Shown: positions 10,732 to 21,060 of the stretch, in pieces
Layout: every line of letters starts with the position of its first letter
Position numbering within the stretch: the stretch's first letter is position 1
Assembly: GCA_963576475.1 (NCBI GenBank)
Contig: OY754973.1
Location: 5,344,893-5,408,892 of the forward strand
Source: Molanna angustata
Taxonomy: Eukaryota > Arthropoda > Insecta > Trichoptera > Molannidae
DNA length: 64,000 nucleotides
Reading direction: 5' to 3'
Notes under the pieces: generated by a model
The model's input: the letters and a program-made list of their open reading frames with translations, nothing else
Database searches by the model: none
Told to the model about the DNA's origin: nothing
Program-made: the position numbers and the translations under genes

Positions 10732-11566
10732 ATAGATGTTTAAATTTATAGAAATTATTAGAATAAGGTACCTACATTGATAAATAAAAATATACTCTTA
10801 TGGAATAAATCATATTAGCTTTTCCTATAATTTACGAGTGAAATTAAAGTATATAATTGTATGAAATCAAGTCTTAGGTTATCTTAGTTGCTTCATTAGT
10901 ATTATCAAAAAAACATTCAGACGTGAATCCAAATTTGTACCTATCAGTTCATTGGATTTTAGTATATTCAAATAATTAACATATGTATAAAGTAATAAAT
11001 GAATTTATTGAAGTTGATTTTATTTCTATCGACTGTTTTAAAAAAAATATGCGATGTCTGTATTATTAGACGAATATATGTACAAAACCTTGTTGGCGGT
11101 CTATCAAAAGGAATTGTTTGAGAGGTCATATCAATTTATAACTTATAATTTTTTTTAACATTCAATATTGAGATATCACAGGTGGATATCTAGATGCCTT
11201 TGATGAAATATTAAAGAGTTCAATGTTGATTTTTTTTGGATGACTAATTGTTTTATTGATTCCATTATTGCCCAAGAATAAAATAGATTTAAATTAATTA
11301 CTGTCGGAGAGAAAAATTACATTGAACAAATTACTTTTATAGCCTGTTTACAGATACATCAGAATGAATAAATTGAGAATAAGATCAAGTGAAAGCAAAT
11401 ATGAATTAAAAATATTATTTCCATGAGGTGACAATTCTATCGCACAGATGTCACCCCTGAACCACGACAGAATTATAAGTCCATATTCGACTTGTTTTTG
11501 CTTGCACACCTCATGTATAAGGACTGTTGCTTTCGTTCTCAATAAGAAGGCATAATAGGTCATCGT
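10732..11566. other. Unassigned AT-rich stretch
   Basis: AT-rich, including a half GTAGGTACCTAC motif near 10768. Open frames (e.g. 11348-11590 minus) are not recognised. No gene. Confidence 0.4.
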
Positions 11567-11655
11567 TGCGCAAGCGCATGAAGTGATCACGTAAACCAGA
11601 CGATGACAGGTCGTAATCCCTGCAGGTGCCTTGAGTTCCTGGTTCTCATATTATA
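11567..11655 (-). mobile_element. Foldback family F1 fragment
   Basis: GTTGCGCAAGCGCATGAAGT ... GATGACAGGTCGTAATCC ... GGTGCCTTGAGTTCCTGG matches the interior of the complete foldback element at 42256-42469, read on its minus strand. Neither terminal arm is kept. Confidence 0.7.
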
Positions 11656-11695
11656 TTACATGTTCGTCTTTATTTATTTATTTATCAATGACAGT

Positions 11696-11745
11696 GAATT
11701 AACCAAAGACCTTATATTTTAGTATATAAGGTCTTTGGAATTAAC
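11696..11745. mobile_element. 34-nt perfect hairpin with 8-bp direct repeats
   Basis: A 34-nt insert (11704-11737) consists of CAAAGACCTTATAT, a 6-nt loop TTTAGT, and the exact inverse ATATAAGGTCTTTG. It is flanked by identical 8-bp repeats GAATTAAC (11696-11703 and 11738-11745). An 8-bp duplication with terminal CA..TG is what hAT transposase produces. This would be a near-minimal hAT-type MITE made only of its terminal inverted repeats. A template-switch origin is the alternative. Confidence 0.65.
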
Positions 11746-12127
11746 AGAACATTAAATTCAAATTAATAAATACACAATCGAATATAAAACAAAATATGAT
11801 CATATAAAATAGTGGTCTAGTATTACACATATTTTTTTTGGATAGAAAACTATAAAATAAACAAAAAATAAATTGGATGCCTTAAAACAGGAATTATACC
11901 TAGTTAGGCAGGCAAAGGTAAATAGCGGAACACAACCCAACACAAAAATGGTTCAATTCATGTATTACATACCTATTTATTAAGATATATCATTATTTTT
12001 TGTTTTCTTTGTATAAATTCAATATTGTTCCAATTGCACAATATTATATAACGGGAGACTACAAATCTTAAGTAATAAAGAAATGGAAATGTTTAGCCCA
12101 CCTGATACCAGATAATATTCCAAATCA
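11746..12127. other. Unassigned AT-rich stretch
   Basis: AT-rich with no coding or RNA signal seen. Confidence 0.4.
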
Positions 12128-12162
12128 TGATATGTGTGGGTGGATGGCAGAGCGGTTAGCAG
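12128..12162 (+). mobile_element. SINE-1 head fragment
   Basis: TGGGTGGATGGCAGAGCGGT followed by TAGC is the start and A box of SINE-1. The sequence then diverges, so only about 35 bp remains. Confidence 0.5.
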
Positions 12163-12295
12163 ATGGAACAATGCCCCACTTTGCCGTGAGGTAGTTACAG
12201 CGTCCATTTCCAGTGCGGATCCTATATAGAGAGGTCCACTGCCATCTTGGCAGATCGAAACCAGGAGGAATCGCAGTTGGAGTACCTAGCCATGT

Positions 12296-12722
12296 ACCCA
12301 TTAACATCCAGGGGGGAAATTCTGGTCCAACCGGCGAAATCAAAACCCTCACGATTACCCATATCATGGATATAATTATTATATTGAGTTCTATAATATC
12401 TTTTGATGTCATAGAACTCCATATGATAATTATATCTATGATATGGGTAGGACTCGACAAACCAGAGATTGCGGGTGACAGTTTTATAAAACGTTGTTAA
12501 AAATCTATGGATGCAAAGGCCAGGGAAAAAGTGACACGTAATTCGCTGCACAACGTCGAAAGCCAATTAATTTTATTGGTTAATATAAAATTATAGAGTA
12601 TTTTTCTGCACTAAAATTTGTTTATGCACAGGTTATGTCAGCCGCAATCTTTCGCTGGGCGAGGTATAATCACGAGAGTTTTGATTTCGCCGGTTGAACC
12701 AGACTTATCCCCCTGGTTGGAG
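12296..12722. mobile_element. Foldback family F2, copy a (nested palindrome)
   Basis: Outer arms: CCAACCGGCGAAATCAAAAC at about 12328 is inverted at about 12677-12698 (GTTTTGATTTCGCCGGTTG). Inner arms: AGATTGCGGGTGACA near 12468 is inverted at about 12636 (TGTCAGCCGCAATCT). Inside the left arm sits a near-perfect palindrome at 12355-12449 (39-nt arms with three mismatches, 17-nt loop). The palindrome is absent from the right arm. Copy b of the family lies at 56728-57090. No protein; overlapping open frames on both strands simply reflect the palindrome. Confidence 0.65.
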
Positions 12723-13257
12723 TTCGTCTGTATTGAGATGTTAAAAAAATGTCATAAAACTAACGTTCATAGTTAATACATATACTAAAAATGCGGACTT
12801 TGCCAAAATCAGTAGTCCAAAAACTTACCTTGAAAGATCAGAAGAAGATATCGACTGTCAGTTTTCATTATTTTTATACAAGAATACAACGAAACAAGTT
12901 TTGAATATTGCACGAAAAATAATTTAACAATATTGAGAAATCAAAAAGGTTGTTAATGGTTATAATTAATATTTTTTGCAAGTTACTAAATTAAGAGGTT
13001 ATCTTTAGCGGATTATTTATTAACTGTGTCATGATTTCTTTCATCCAACATTAGTTAAACAGCTCGAATGTATGCAATCTTTCGATCCGAGGTTAGAAAT
13101 GTTAATTCCAAAAGACCTTCATATTGGGATCGATTTTTTACAAAATAAGGTTGATATAAGATTTATTATAATATATATCAATAGAGACGAAGTAAAGATA
13201 ATTTTTTATACGACCTGTTAGATGCGATTGGTTGTTTTTATTTTGCTTCTCGGGCAA
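12723..13257. other. Unassigned AT-rich stretch
   Basis: No gene. A short CAATAGAGACGAAGT near 13182 resembles the arm of family F1 but is too short to call. Confidence 0.4.
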
Positions 13258-13318
13258 CTAACAGTGACTATGTCAAATATTAATTTAACACGCACCCAAT
13301 AACAAGTTGCCACATTCT
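13258..13318 (-). mobile_element. SINE-3 3' end fragment
   Basis: ATGTCAAATATTAATTTAAC then ACGCACCCAATAACAAGTTG then CCACATTCTG matches the body of the SINE at 31790-32008. The tRNA-like head is missing. Confidence 0.75.
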
Positions 13319-13597
13319 GAATTTACTAATTTGATCTTATTATATGAATGATATCCCTGTTTCGTTTCTATGCAGACGTAGTTAATCATCTATGATACAA
13401 ATGGTTTCCGGGAGAATAATGAAATTTGTATAAAAATTCAATTTGCAATATGTATATAAATAAAAAAAGTGAAATCGTTCAAAGATACGATCCCCTTATT
13501 TGAGTTAGTTTCAATGCCAGCAAACCGACGTTTATTATTCAATTATACATTTTTTTTATAAAAAAATATATTCTTTTTAAACAAGTACATATACATC
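13319..13597. other. Unassigned AT-rich stretch
   Basis: No feature recognised. Confidence 0.3.
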
Positions 13598-13728
13598 TTC
13601 CTACGTTCCCTAAAATAAGCATAAATCCTTGTGCTATAGGTGAACGAAATCAGTCGAGGCAGGATTCGAACTCGTGACCACTGGATTACTAGCCCAGCGC
13701 GCTAACCGCTCTGCCAACCACCCATCAA
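13598..13728 (-). mobile_element. SINE-1 copy
   Basis: Minus-strand copy of the tRNA-derived SINE: B box GAGTTCGAATC and A box GGCAGAGCGGTTAGCGC are intact, followed by the conserved CGTTCACCTATAGCACAAG body. The end runs into a T-rich block at 13540-13597, equivalent to a poly-A tail on its own strand. Confidence 0.88.
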
Positions 13729-13780
13729 AAATACTTACGTTTATTTTTGTTCATTACTTTTATAATTATTAAATTATTTG

Positions 13781-14048
13781 GAACTCTGTGTCCTGCGAAT
13801 TGAGCGGATCAAAAGTTATAAGGGGGGGACAGACAGACACACATTAAATGTTTTACTCCGAATTCTGAGTAAATCCATATATTTACAGAACATATATGCT
13901 ACGAAGCCTCTAATTTGGTATTTTTGACAGCCAAGTTGGAAAAACCGTGAAAAATATTGACCCTACATACAAATTTCGCGTATTCTGGCTTGATAGTTTG
14001 TCGATATGTTAAGAGTACAAAGTTCTCTCGAACAAATCGATAGTTGGA
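13781..14048 (-). mobile_element. Helitron family 1, copy C (5' fragment)
   Basis: The 5' terminus is at 14048 (TCCAACTATCGATTTGTTC on the minus strand) and homology runs to the AATTGAGCGGATCAAAAG region near 13790, where it stops. The 3' two thirds and the CTAG end are missing. Confidence 0.8.
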
Positions 14049-14417
14049 AAAGAAGTGTAAATTATACATTTATATTAATTGATAAATACATGTATACAGC
14101 CACCATCCTCAGGCATAAGGATAAGGACATGAGGCATAGATCAGCAATTATAAATTAATAGTTCACACGAAATCGCACGCACAGTACGGGTGACAAATAT
14201 CGTCATGAGATGTGCGTTATTAAGATATCAACAATAAAGCGCGTAATGTACCCGAGAAAATTGTGATATAAACTGAACTCAGACAGTATGGTGCCACAAA
14301 CTCGTTACAAATTATGTGAAATGTCATTATTTCGAATCGTTTATAACTTAAATATCTATTTATTTAAAATTAAGTTTAGTTTGTCGATCGACAATTCTTG
14401 ATAGAACTCCATTGTAC
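14049..14417. other. Unassigned stretch
   Basis: AT-rich with small GC patches near 14100-14130. No gene or repeat match inside the window. Confidence 0.35.
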
Positions 14418-14475
14418 GTTGATATGTTATAAAAAATATAAAAATACTTGGTAATTGTTCTATTGTGTTTATTTG

Positions 14476-14516
14476 ATTATTGACGCGTTTCGTGCAAAGC
14501 ACATCGTCAGAATAAT
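14476..14516 (-). ncRNA. Hammerhead ribozyme motif (left arm)
   Basis: Mirror copy of the motif at 14793-14833: helix I ATTATT/AATAAT, core CTGACGA, helix II GTGC-TTT-GCAC, GAA, a two-base-pair helix III (AC-GC-GT) and cleavage base C. All conserved core bases are present. Predicted cleavage on the minus strand is after position 14482. Activity is not shown by sequence alone. Confidence 0.7.
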
Positions 14517-14792
14517 GCTCTGGTTTTAACCACACTTAAAAGATAACAATAAACCAATAAATACAATATTATTTACCTTTCGAATTTTACTGCTGTCGTT
14601 TCCTTTTGTTACAGGCCTAATGGACACAGGGGACTACAACCAGTGACCCAACTACATTCATAGTATTAAAACGTAGATTTGTATAGATTCATTTGCATTA
14701 TATAACTTCTTTTCAACCGTTCAAAAACCAACATTTTTATACACCTGCCATGTAAATTTTGTATATAACCACTAGTCTCAGTCTTGTAGAGC

Positions 14793-14833
14793 ATTATTCT
14801 GACGATGTGCTTTGCACGAAACGCGTCAATAAT
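14793..14833 (+). ncRNA. Hammerhead ribozyme motif (right arm)
   Basis: In order: helix I 5' strand ATTATT (14793-14798), CTGACGA (14799-14805), one unpaired T, helix II GTGC-TTT-GCAC (14807-14817), GAA (14818-14820), helix III AC-GC-GT (14821-14826), C17 (14827), helix I 3' strand AATAAT (14828-14833). This satisfies the hammerhead consensus including the A15.1-U16.1 pair. The extra T before helix II and the tiny helix III match my recollection of Penelope-type hammerheads. Predicted cleavage is after 14827. Confidence 0.72.
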
Positions 14834-14967
14834 CAAATAAACACAATAGAACAATTACCAAGTATTTTTATATTTTTTATAACATATCAACATATTTAAA
14901 ATTATGTGATAACTGAATATTTACCTAATTATTTACATTTACATATATTATACATTTTGAATTGATT

Positions 14968-15265
14968 TGAGTGGTGATAGCCCAGGGGTAATGTCGTCGC
15001 CTCACATGCTTGAGGTCGACGGTTCGAATTCGGGCGGGGCACGCACCTCTGGATTTAAAAAAAAAAATCTATGTGCGGATTTATATCACTAGCTATGTAT
15101 AGCCATGATCCAATTTGTCTGGTTCCCCTTTCTAAGGGTTACGAAGGTCAGATGGCAGTCGCTTCAATGTAATAACCAGACTCGCCAATTCCAGAATCAT
15201 GGTCGAAGCGTACCCCGATAGAAACGGGACAAAAAGCGCTAAGGGGAAAGAAGAAGAAGATACAT
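14968..15265 (+). mobile_element. SINE-4 (tRNA-derived)
   Basis: The head has A-box-like TAGCCCAGGGGTAATG and B-box GGTTCGAATTC. It is followed by an A-rich linker, then a body with GTCTGGTTCCCCTTTCTAAG, AACCAGACTCGCCAATTCC, ATCATGGTCGAAGCGTACCC and GAAACGGGACAAAAAGCGC, ending in GAAGAAGAAGA. The layout (tRNA-like head, unrelated body, simple-repeat end) is that of a SINE. There is only one copy in this window, so the exact ends are approximate. Confidence 0.75.
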
Positions 15266-15284
15266 TTTGGATTGATCAATGTCA

Positions 15285-15415
15285 TAGTATTTCACGCCAT
15301 GTCCCTCGTGGAGTAGACAGAAGGAACGGAACGCCGTATTTTTCTATATTTACAACCATCCATTGCCTCATCTACATTCAAGCATCATCCTATACGTCAT
15401 GTTATTCTATTGTTC
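15285..15415 (-). mobile_element. RTE-type LINE 3' end remnant
   Basis: TTCACGCCATGTCCCTCGTG ... GAACGGAACGCCGTAT ... CATTGCCTCATCTACATTCA is a diverged copy of the 3' end at 38460-38590. Minus orientation, frame broken. Confidence 0.65.
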
Positions 15416-15572
15416 AAGTTTCTTACTTACTTTTTATTTCACAGTAGGTACGGTATTATTTAGATAATCCTGTAATTTAAACAATATTTTTTTTTTAATA
15501 TTTAAAGGCAGACTTGTTTACTTTGTGGAAATTCATTTAAAAATATTGAATTAAAAACATAAATTTGTTTAT

Positions 15573-15720
15573 TTCTTCTCATTCATTTTTATTACACAAC
15601 CAGTTTGAAGAACTAATACCGTTATCTTCCTCAGGTGAGTTAAAACTAAAACTAATTTGCTGAAGAATAGAAAGATAGTTATTGAAACTGGTTGTGTAAT
15701 AAAAATAAACGAGTTGGAGA
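15573..15720. mobile_element. Inverted-repeat element with hammerhead-like arms (small)
   Basis: Arms of about 34 bp: left CTCATTCATTTTTATTACAC...CCAGTTT (15573-15606) and right AAACTGGTTGTGTAATAAAA...GAG (15685-15713). Internal to each arm, in outward reading, is a CTGAGGA (minus, 15634-15628) or CTGAAGA (plus, 15660-15666), followed by GAAAC-TG-GTT in the right arm. These match part of the hammerhead consensus, but helix II and helix I are not convincing. Likely a decayed relative of the element at 14418-14891. Confidence 0.45.
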
Positions 15721-17067
15721 AAACAAAGATTTTTTTTATTTTTATTATATTTAAATGGCCTAAATGAACTTTTACATAATTATGAATTAATTCAAAGATT
15801 TATGTACCACGAAATAAAGTGTTGTTATTTTAATAAATTTTAATATATGAAATATATAATCCATATGCCTATGTGAAATTTTTAATACTTATTTTTAAGA
15901 TAATATAAAAATACATCTGCAGAACCTGAATATAGTGATAAAAAAATCGAAAATTTTATTTTAGAAAAAATATGCACCATGCACGCACTACACGACTTAT
16001 TATATTCAAAATTTTATTTTTGCTTAGGAATGAAGTGTTTTGTACTCTTTTTAGCAAGGCTCATAATATGTATGTAGTTAATATTCAAATATTCAGATAC
16101 ACAGACATTTGAAATATACAGAGATATCAGTTTCAAAATATTATTTATTTTCTTAATACAAATTTTCCTACAGATAGATATTGTTTTTGTTTATTTAATA
16201 GGCACATATTAGTTTAATTTTATTGAAGGGTTAAAACTATGCTTAAAGCTTTGATTTATAGTAAATTTGATAAAAATAACATTTTATTTCTCATTACAAA
16301 TATCCCTGGTTTTTTAACCACACTTTTGGCTATAATAGGTAGGTTAAATTTGCATGTAGTTATTTTTGCGACTCGCGTGAGCGAATCGCATTACATATTG
16401 CGTTATAGCGCCATATATCAGTTTTTTTAACAGAAAAGTCTCGAGAAAAGCCGTTTATACAGTGCGTGATATTTTAATCCAACTGGTTGCATCTTTTAAT
16501 ATATATACATCCTTTGTATCGTACACTTTCATGCATCGATAAACCCTTCCCTTTTTGTTTTCGCTCAATATGTTTCAAAAGATCGTCCATTTAACTGTAC
16601 CAATTTCTTGTTGATCCCAAACATTTCTTTTTTTTCGCATAACATATTTTGGTGTTATGCTAAATCAGTATGACTAAACCAACAACATTAATTGTTTTTT
16701 TTATGGGTATATAAAAAAATCCGTGTACGTCATTTAAGATCAAATATGAATTTAAAATGTAATTTTCCTGCAATAAAAATTACTCTCTTCTATTATATTT
16801 CAGTAATTAACATTTAATGCTTTTTGTTTATTTATACGATATCAGATATCTATCAAACTTATATTTTGCAATCTTTTGGTAATTATTTTACCAACTCGTT
16901 TAATTATTAAAAATGTTTTCTATTCTGATATTCATAGAATTATTCAACCGCAGATTTATCACAATACAATCTATGTTAATAAGCTATTATTAACGGGGAA
17001 AAAACATTTACTAGCACCTTTCTGTGTAATTTTAAACTTAATTAATACTTTTTCCTCAATTACTTTT
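15721..17067. other. Unassigned AT-rich stretch
   Basis: Long AT-rich DNA. Open frames at 16239-16430 and 16876-17271 (plus) show no family signature. Near 16370 a short CG-containing patch (GCGACTCGCGTGAGCGAATC) stands out but is unexplained. Confidence 0.35.
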
Positions 17068-17098
17068 GACTCTCCACACTTTGGAATAGTGGAGAGTC
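17068..17098. repeat. 10-bp hairpin
   Basis: GACTCTCCAC, an 11-nt loop, then GTGGAGAGTC. Perfect arms. No T-run follows, so not a pol III terminator. Possibly an internal structure of the neighbouring duplicated repeat. Confidence 0.6.
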
Positions 17099-17175
17099 AT
17101 GATTTTAAAATTTTTATGCGTTTTTTTTACATCAATTTCGCTAACGTCGTTCACCGTACGCCGTACGGATTATTC

Positions 17176-17374
17176 TTTTTGTGTCCTCTCTACAGCCCAA
17201 ACTATGAGTCCGATCGATTTCATATTTACATCATACATATGTGTAAAGTGCATAGACCTAGAGCTGATTAGTTTTCCATAGACAACTTTTTATCTCTATG
17301 ATTTCATCATTTACGTTGTTTTTTTTGTGTCCTCTCTACAGCCCAAACTATAAGTCCGATTGACTTCATATTTA
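17176..17374 (+). repeat. Two tandem copies of a roughly 146-bp repeat edge
   Basis: TTTTTGTGTCCTCTCTACAG then CCCAAACTATGAGTCCGAT...TTCATATTTA occurs at 17176-17230 and again at 17322-17374. Between the copies, a CTAGAGCTGATTAGTTTTCC segment recurs at about 21255, beyond the LINE that starts at 17375. This suggests the LINE was inserted in or beside a copy of this repeat. Confidence 0.55.
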
Positions 17375-19808
17375 GTTTTTATTTATTTATTTTATTTCAA
17401 ATCCTTACATATTTAGGTACATAGCATATAAATATAACTCAAATATTTTAAAATATATGTAAGGATCCCACTAAGGCAAAGCCTGTATGTGGGAATTATA
17501 TTCGAATAGGATACAGAAAAATCTATATATATTTTTTTATTATTTCATTATATACGCAGTTGCGTCAGCCACCAAGACTCAGATTCACCGTGGTATTCGA
17601 TAGGGGTAAAAAATGAGAATTGTGTTTTCGAAACATGAAAAATCATGAGCCATTCCCGAAAGATCCACAACATTCAACATAGCTACAATAAGTATAGGTA
17701 CGTAAAAGTTTCCTCTATAACAGCAGATCAGATATATTCGGAAAGTTCTCACCTTGCAGCCATTTTTTTATCTCTTTCCTAAAGGTATAAGGTTTGCTTT
17801 CTATATTTAGATTCGTTGGTAGAGTATTAAATGTTCTTGGTGCTACGAATGAAGCATGTCTCTGTGCAATTCTATGTCTCCGCATGGGTACTGTAAAATA
17901 TCCTGTCGTTCTTGCTCTCCTTGCTCTCCTACTAAAAGAAGTGTTTGCTTCAAAGTAGTCTGGGTGTTTGTGAATAAATCTTAGGCATTGTTCAATAAAT
18001 AATTTCTTTATCGGTAATAGCTTGCTATCAGAAAACAACAATTCTGTAGGAAATCTTCTTGGCTTTCTGTCCATAATCTTTATCACAAGTTTCTGTAACG
18101 TTTCAAGTGATTGCAAGTGCACATCATATGCTCCCCCCCCCCCCCCAACAAATGAGTCCGTATGTCAATATGGACTGTACCAAAACCAAAAAAACCATCC
18201 TACACACAGACCCATTTTGTAGACTGTTTAGTCCTTTAAAAACATAAAGAAGTTGCCTCACCCTAATTTTGACATGTTCTATGTGGCTTGTCTACCTCAA
18301 TTGTCCATCTATGTGTAATCCTAGGTACTTTGTACTGTTAACACAACCGATTAATGGGCAGTCAACACAATCATCGATACATTCCTCCTTATGTGATCTT
18401 ACACAAACTGGGTATTGTGTGGTCGTTTTGTTGATTGTGAAGGGTAAAATGAAGGTCTTTTCTGTATTTAAGCTCAAGAGACTTTTCAGGAACCATTTTC
18501 CTACAAGTTTTAGACAATCATTCACCTCGTTCCATGTCTCTGCTGTCACCGTTATAGTTGTATCGTCGGCATAAGATATTATTGATCCAGGTAGAGACAT
18601 AGAGCATAGTTCAATGACATAAATGATGAATAGAAGCGGACCTAATACTGTTCCCTGGGGTATTCCGTGTTCAACGTCAAGAGCGTCACTATAAGTTTTA
18701 TTTATTCGGGTTTTTTGTTTTCTTTCGCTCAGGTAACTTTTATTAAGATAAAGTCAGTCTCCTCCGATTCCTTGAGAAGCGATTCTTTCTATCAGAATTT
18801 GATGATTTACAGTGTCAAAGGCCTTGCGAAGATCAAGAAAGATTGTGAGACATTTTCTTCCCTGATCTAGGCCACTGATAATGTTTTCAGTCAACCTGTA
18901 AATTACCTCGCTTGTGCCAAGTCCTTCTCTAAATCCAAATGTATATGGAGCCAATTTATTATTTTCTATCAAGAACTTTGTTACCGGTTTTATTATTATT
19001 TTTTCCAGCATTTTAGATATTTGTGAAATTAGAGCTATTGGGCGATAATTATTTATAGATGTTGTTTGCCCGCTCTTATATATATAGGAACAATTACTGA
19101 CCTTCAATCTCGAAGGGTAAATGCATTTTTTGATACACAAATTAAATATGTGTTTGAGAGGATGAGCGATAGTCTCCTTAACATGTTTCAATGTTCCAAC
19201 GGATATCCCATCTAATCTAGGAGCAGATCCGTCTCTTAGTTCATTGATTGCTATTTTAACGTCATCAATAGTTATATTTGAAAAAGTCGATAGTTCAATA
19301 TTGATTTGATTAACAATATTTTCTGTGGCAATGCCCTGTGGGTTTTCGAAGCTAGGATTTTCATCAATAAGCTTCTGTGCAACACTCGTGAAGTACTTAT
19401 TAAACCTCTCTGCTAATATTGTTTCTATTACCTCATTATCAGATTATATTTTGAATATATTAACGGAAGGTAATACCCTCCTGTCAGCAATTTCATTTAT
19501 TATTTTCCATGTCTTCTTTTGATTATTACAAGCCAGTTCCAGTTTTCTTATGTAATATTCTCGCTTACACCTTCTGATAAGTTCATTAAGTGTATTTCTG
19601 TACTGTAAATAATCTTGTCGAATAGTTTCATCAGGTGTGATATCATGTGTTTTGCAATACTTCTGGTGTTTTTTTTAGCTATGAGTTAAGATATTTTTTT
19701 TATTGATAGAAGCCACTAACCCACTATTTATTCAAGGCTTAATAGGTTTGTGTCTTTGTTTCACAGGATTTGCCAACCTTGAGCTTTTCTCCACACATTT
19801 ATTGAATA

Positions 19809-21060
19809 CTAGTGAACACCCGGCAAACTTCGTATTGCCTGTATAATTAAAAATTGTCCTCCATAACCACCCGTCGCTTCAGACTCTTCAATACCTCCCA
19901 TCCCTTCAGTTCTTCCCGTCCCTTCAGTACCTTCTGTCCCTTCAGTATCTCCCGTCCCTTCAGTACCTCCCTCAGTTACTCCCGTTCCTTCAGTTACTCC
20001 CGTCCCTTCAGTTACTCCCGTCCCTTCAGTTACTCCCGTCCCTTCAGTTACTCCCGTCCCTTCAGTTACTCCCGTCCCTTCAGTTACCCCCGTCCCTTCA
20101 GTTACTCCCGTCCCTTCAGTTACTCCCGTCCCTTCAGTTACTCCCGTCCCTTCAGTTACTCCCGTCCCTTCAGTTACTCCCGTCCCTTCAGTTACTCCCG
20201 TCCCTTCAGTTACTCCCGTCCCTTCAGTTACTCCCGTCCCTTCAGTTACTCCCGTCCCTTCAGTTACTCCCGTCCCTTCAGTTACTCCCGTCCCTTCAGT
20301 TACTCCCGTCCCTTCAGTTACTCCCGTCCCTTCAGTTACTCCCGTCCCTTCATTACCTCCCGTCCCTTCATTACCTCCCGTCCCTTCATTACCTCCCGTC
20401 CCTTCAGTAGGTCCCGGTCATACGCTCGACAATTCATCAAAGTTTCATTGAAATTGATTGAACGGTTCCAATGATAGTCCACCTTCATCGGTAAAATGAC
20501 CTGATACCCGATGAAGAAGAAGAAGAAGAATTTTTTTTTAATCCAGAAACCATCCCGGGCATACACTCGACAATTCGTCAAAGTTTCATTGAAATTGAAT
20601 GAACGGTTCCCAGGATAGTCCACCTTCATAGGTAAAATGACCTGATACCCGATGAAGAAGAAGAAGAAGAAAAATTTTTTAATCCAGAAACTATCCCGGT
20701 CATACGCTCGACAATTCACCAAAGTTTCATTGCAATCGGATGAACGGTTCTCAGGTTAGTCCACCTTCATATGTAAAATGACCTGATACCCGATGAAGAA
20801 GAAGAAGAAGAAAATATTTTAAATTCAGAAATCATCCCGGGCATACGATCGACAATTCACCAAAGTTTAAATGCAATCGGATGAACGGTTCCCAGGATAG
20901 TCCAAAACTCAATGAAGAAGAAGAGGAAGTTAAAATTTTTTGATCCAGAAACCATCCCTGGTATACTCTCGACAGTTCACCAAAGTTTCATCGCAATCGG
21001 ATGAACTGTTTAGGAGCGCATTCAACACATACATACAAACATTCAAATTTATAATATAGA
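19809..21060 (-). mobile_element. Helitron family 2, copy 1, inside the LINE
   Basis: On the minus strand it starts TCTATATTATAAATTTGAAT after an A and ends ...GTTCACTAG before a T. A 5-bp hairpin (GGCAA...TTGCC) lies about 10 nt before CTAG. The interior holds about five units of roughly 120 bp, each with TTCAT(T/C)G(A/C)AAT...GAACGGTT and a (GAA)n run (20410-21020), then the 18-bp minisatellite. Deleting the element joins LINE codons to read FYNIFNKCVEK in one frame, showing insertion between A and T without duplication. No Rep/helicase, so non-autonomous. Sister copy at 51923-53126. Confidence 0.82.
19960..20350. repeat. 18-bp minisatellite (GTTACTCCCGTCCCTTCA)n
   Basis: About 20 nearly identical 18-bp units, flanked by variants with ACCTCCCGTCCCTTCATT. 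The 206-codon plus-strand frame with repeated SYSRPF is only this repeat read through and should not be called a protein. Confidence 0.95.

Larger units (their letters stand above)
14418..14891. mobile_element. Perfect 103-bp inverted repeat element with two hammerhead motifs
   Basis: Arms 14418-14520 and 14789-14891 are exact reverse complements over 103 bp, separated by 268 nt of unique sequence. Each arm, read outward, contains a full hammerhead core followed by AATAATCAAATAAACACAAT. Small type I hammerheads in terminal repeats are known from Penelope-like retroelements, where long terminal repeats may be inverted. The spacer encodes no recognisable reverse transcriptase or GIY-YIG domain, so this would be a non-autonomous or collapsed derivative. 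Perfect arm identity suggests recent insertion or gene conversion. Confidence 0.7.

Noticed and set aside
19854..20474. 206-codon SYSRPF-repeat protein
   Set aside because: Pure read-through of an 18-bp minisatellite inside a Helitron; the same repeat is open in other frames.
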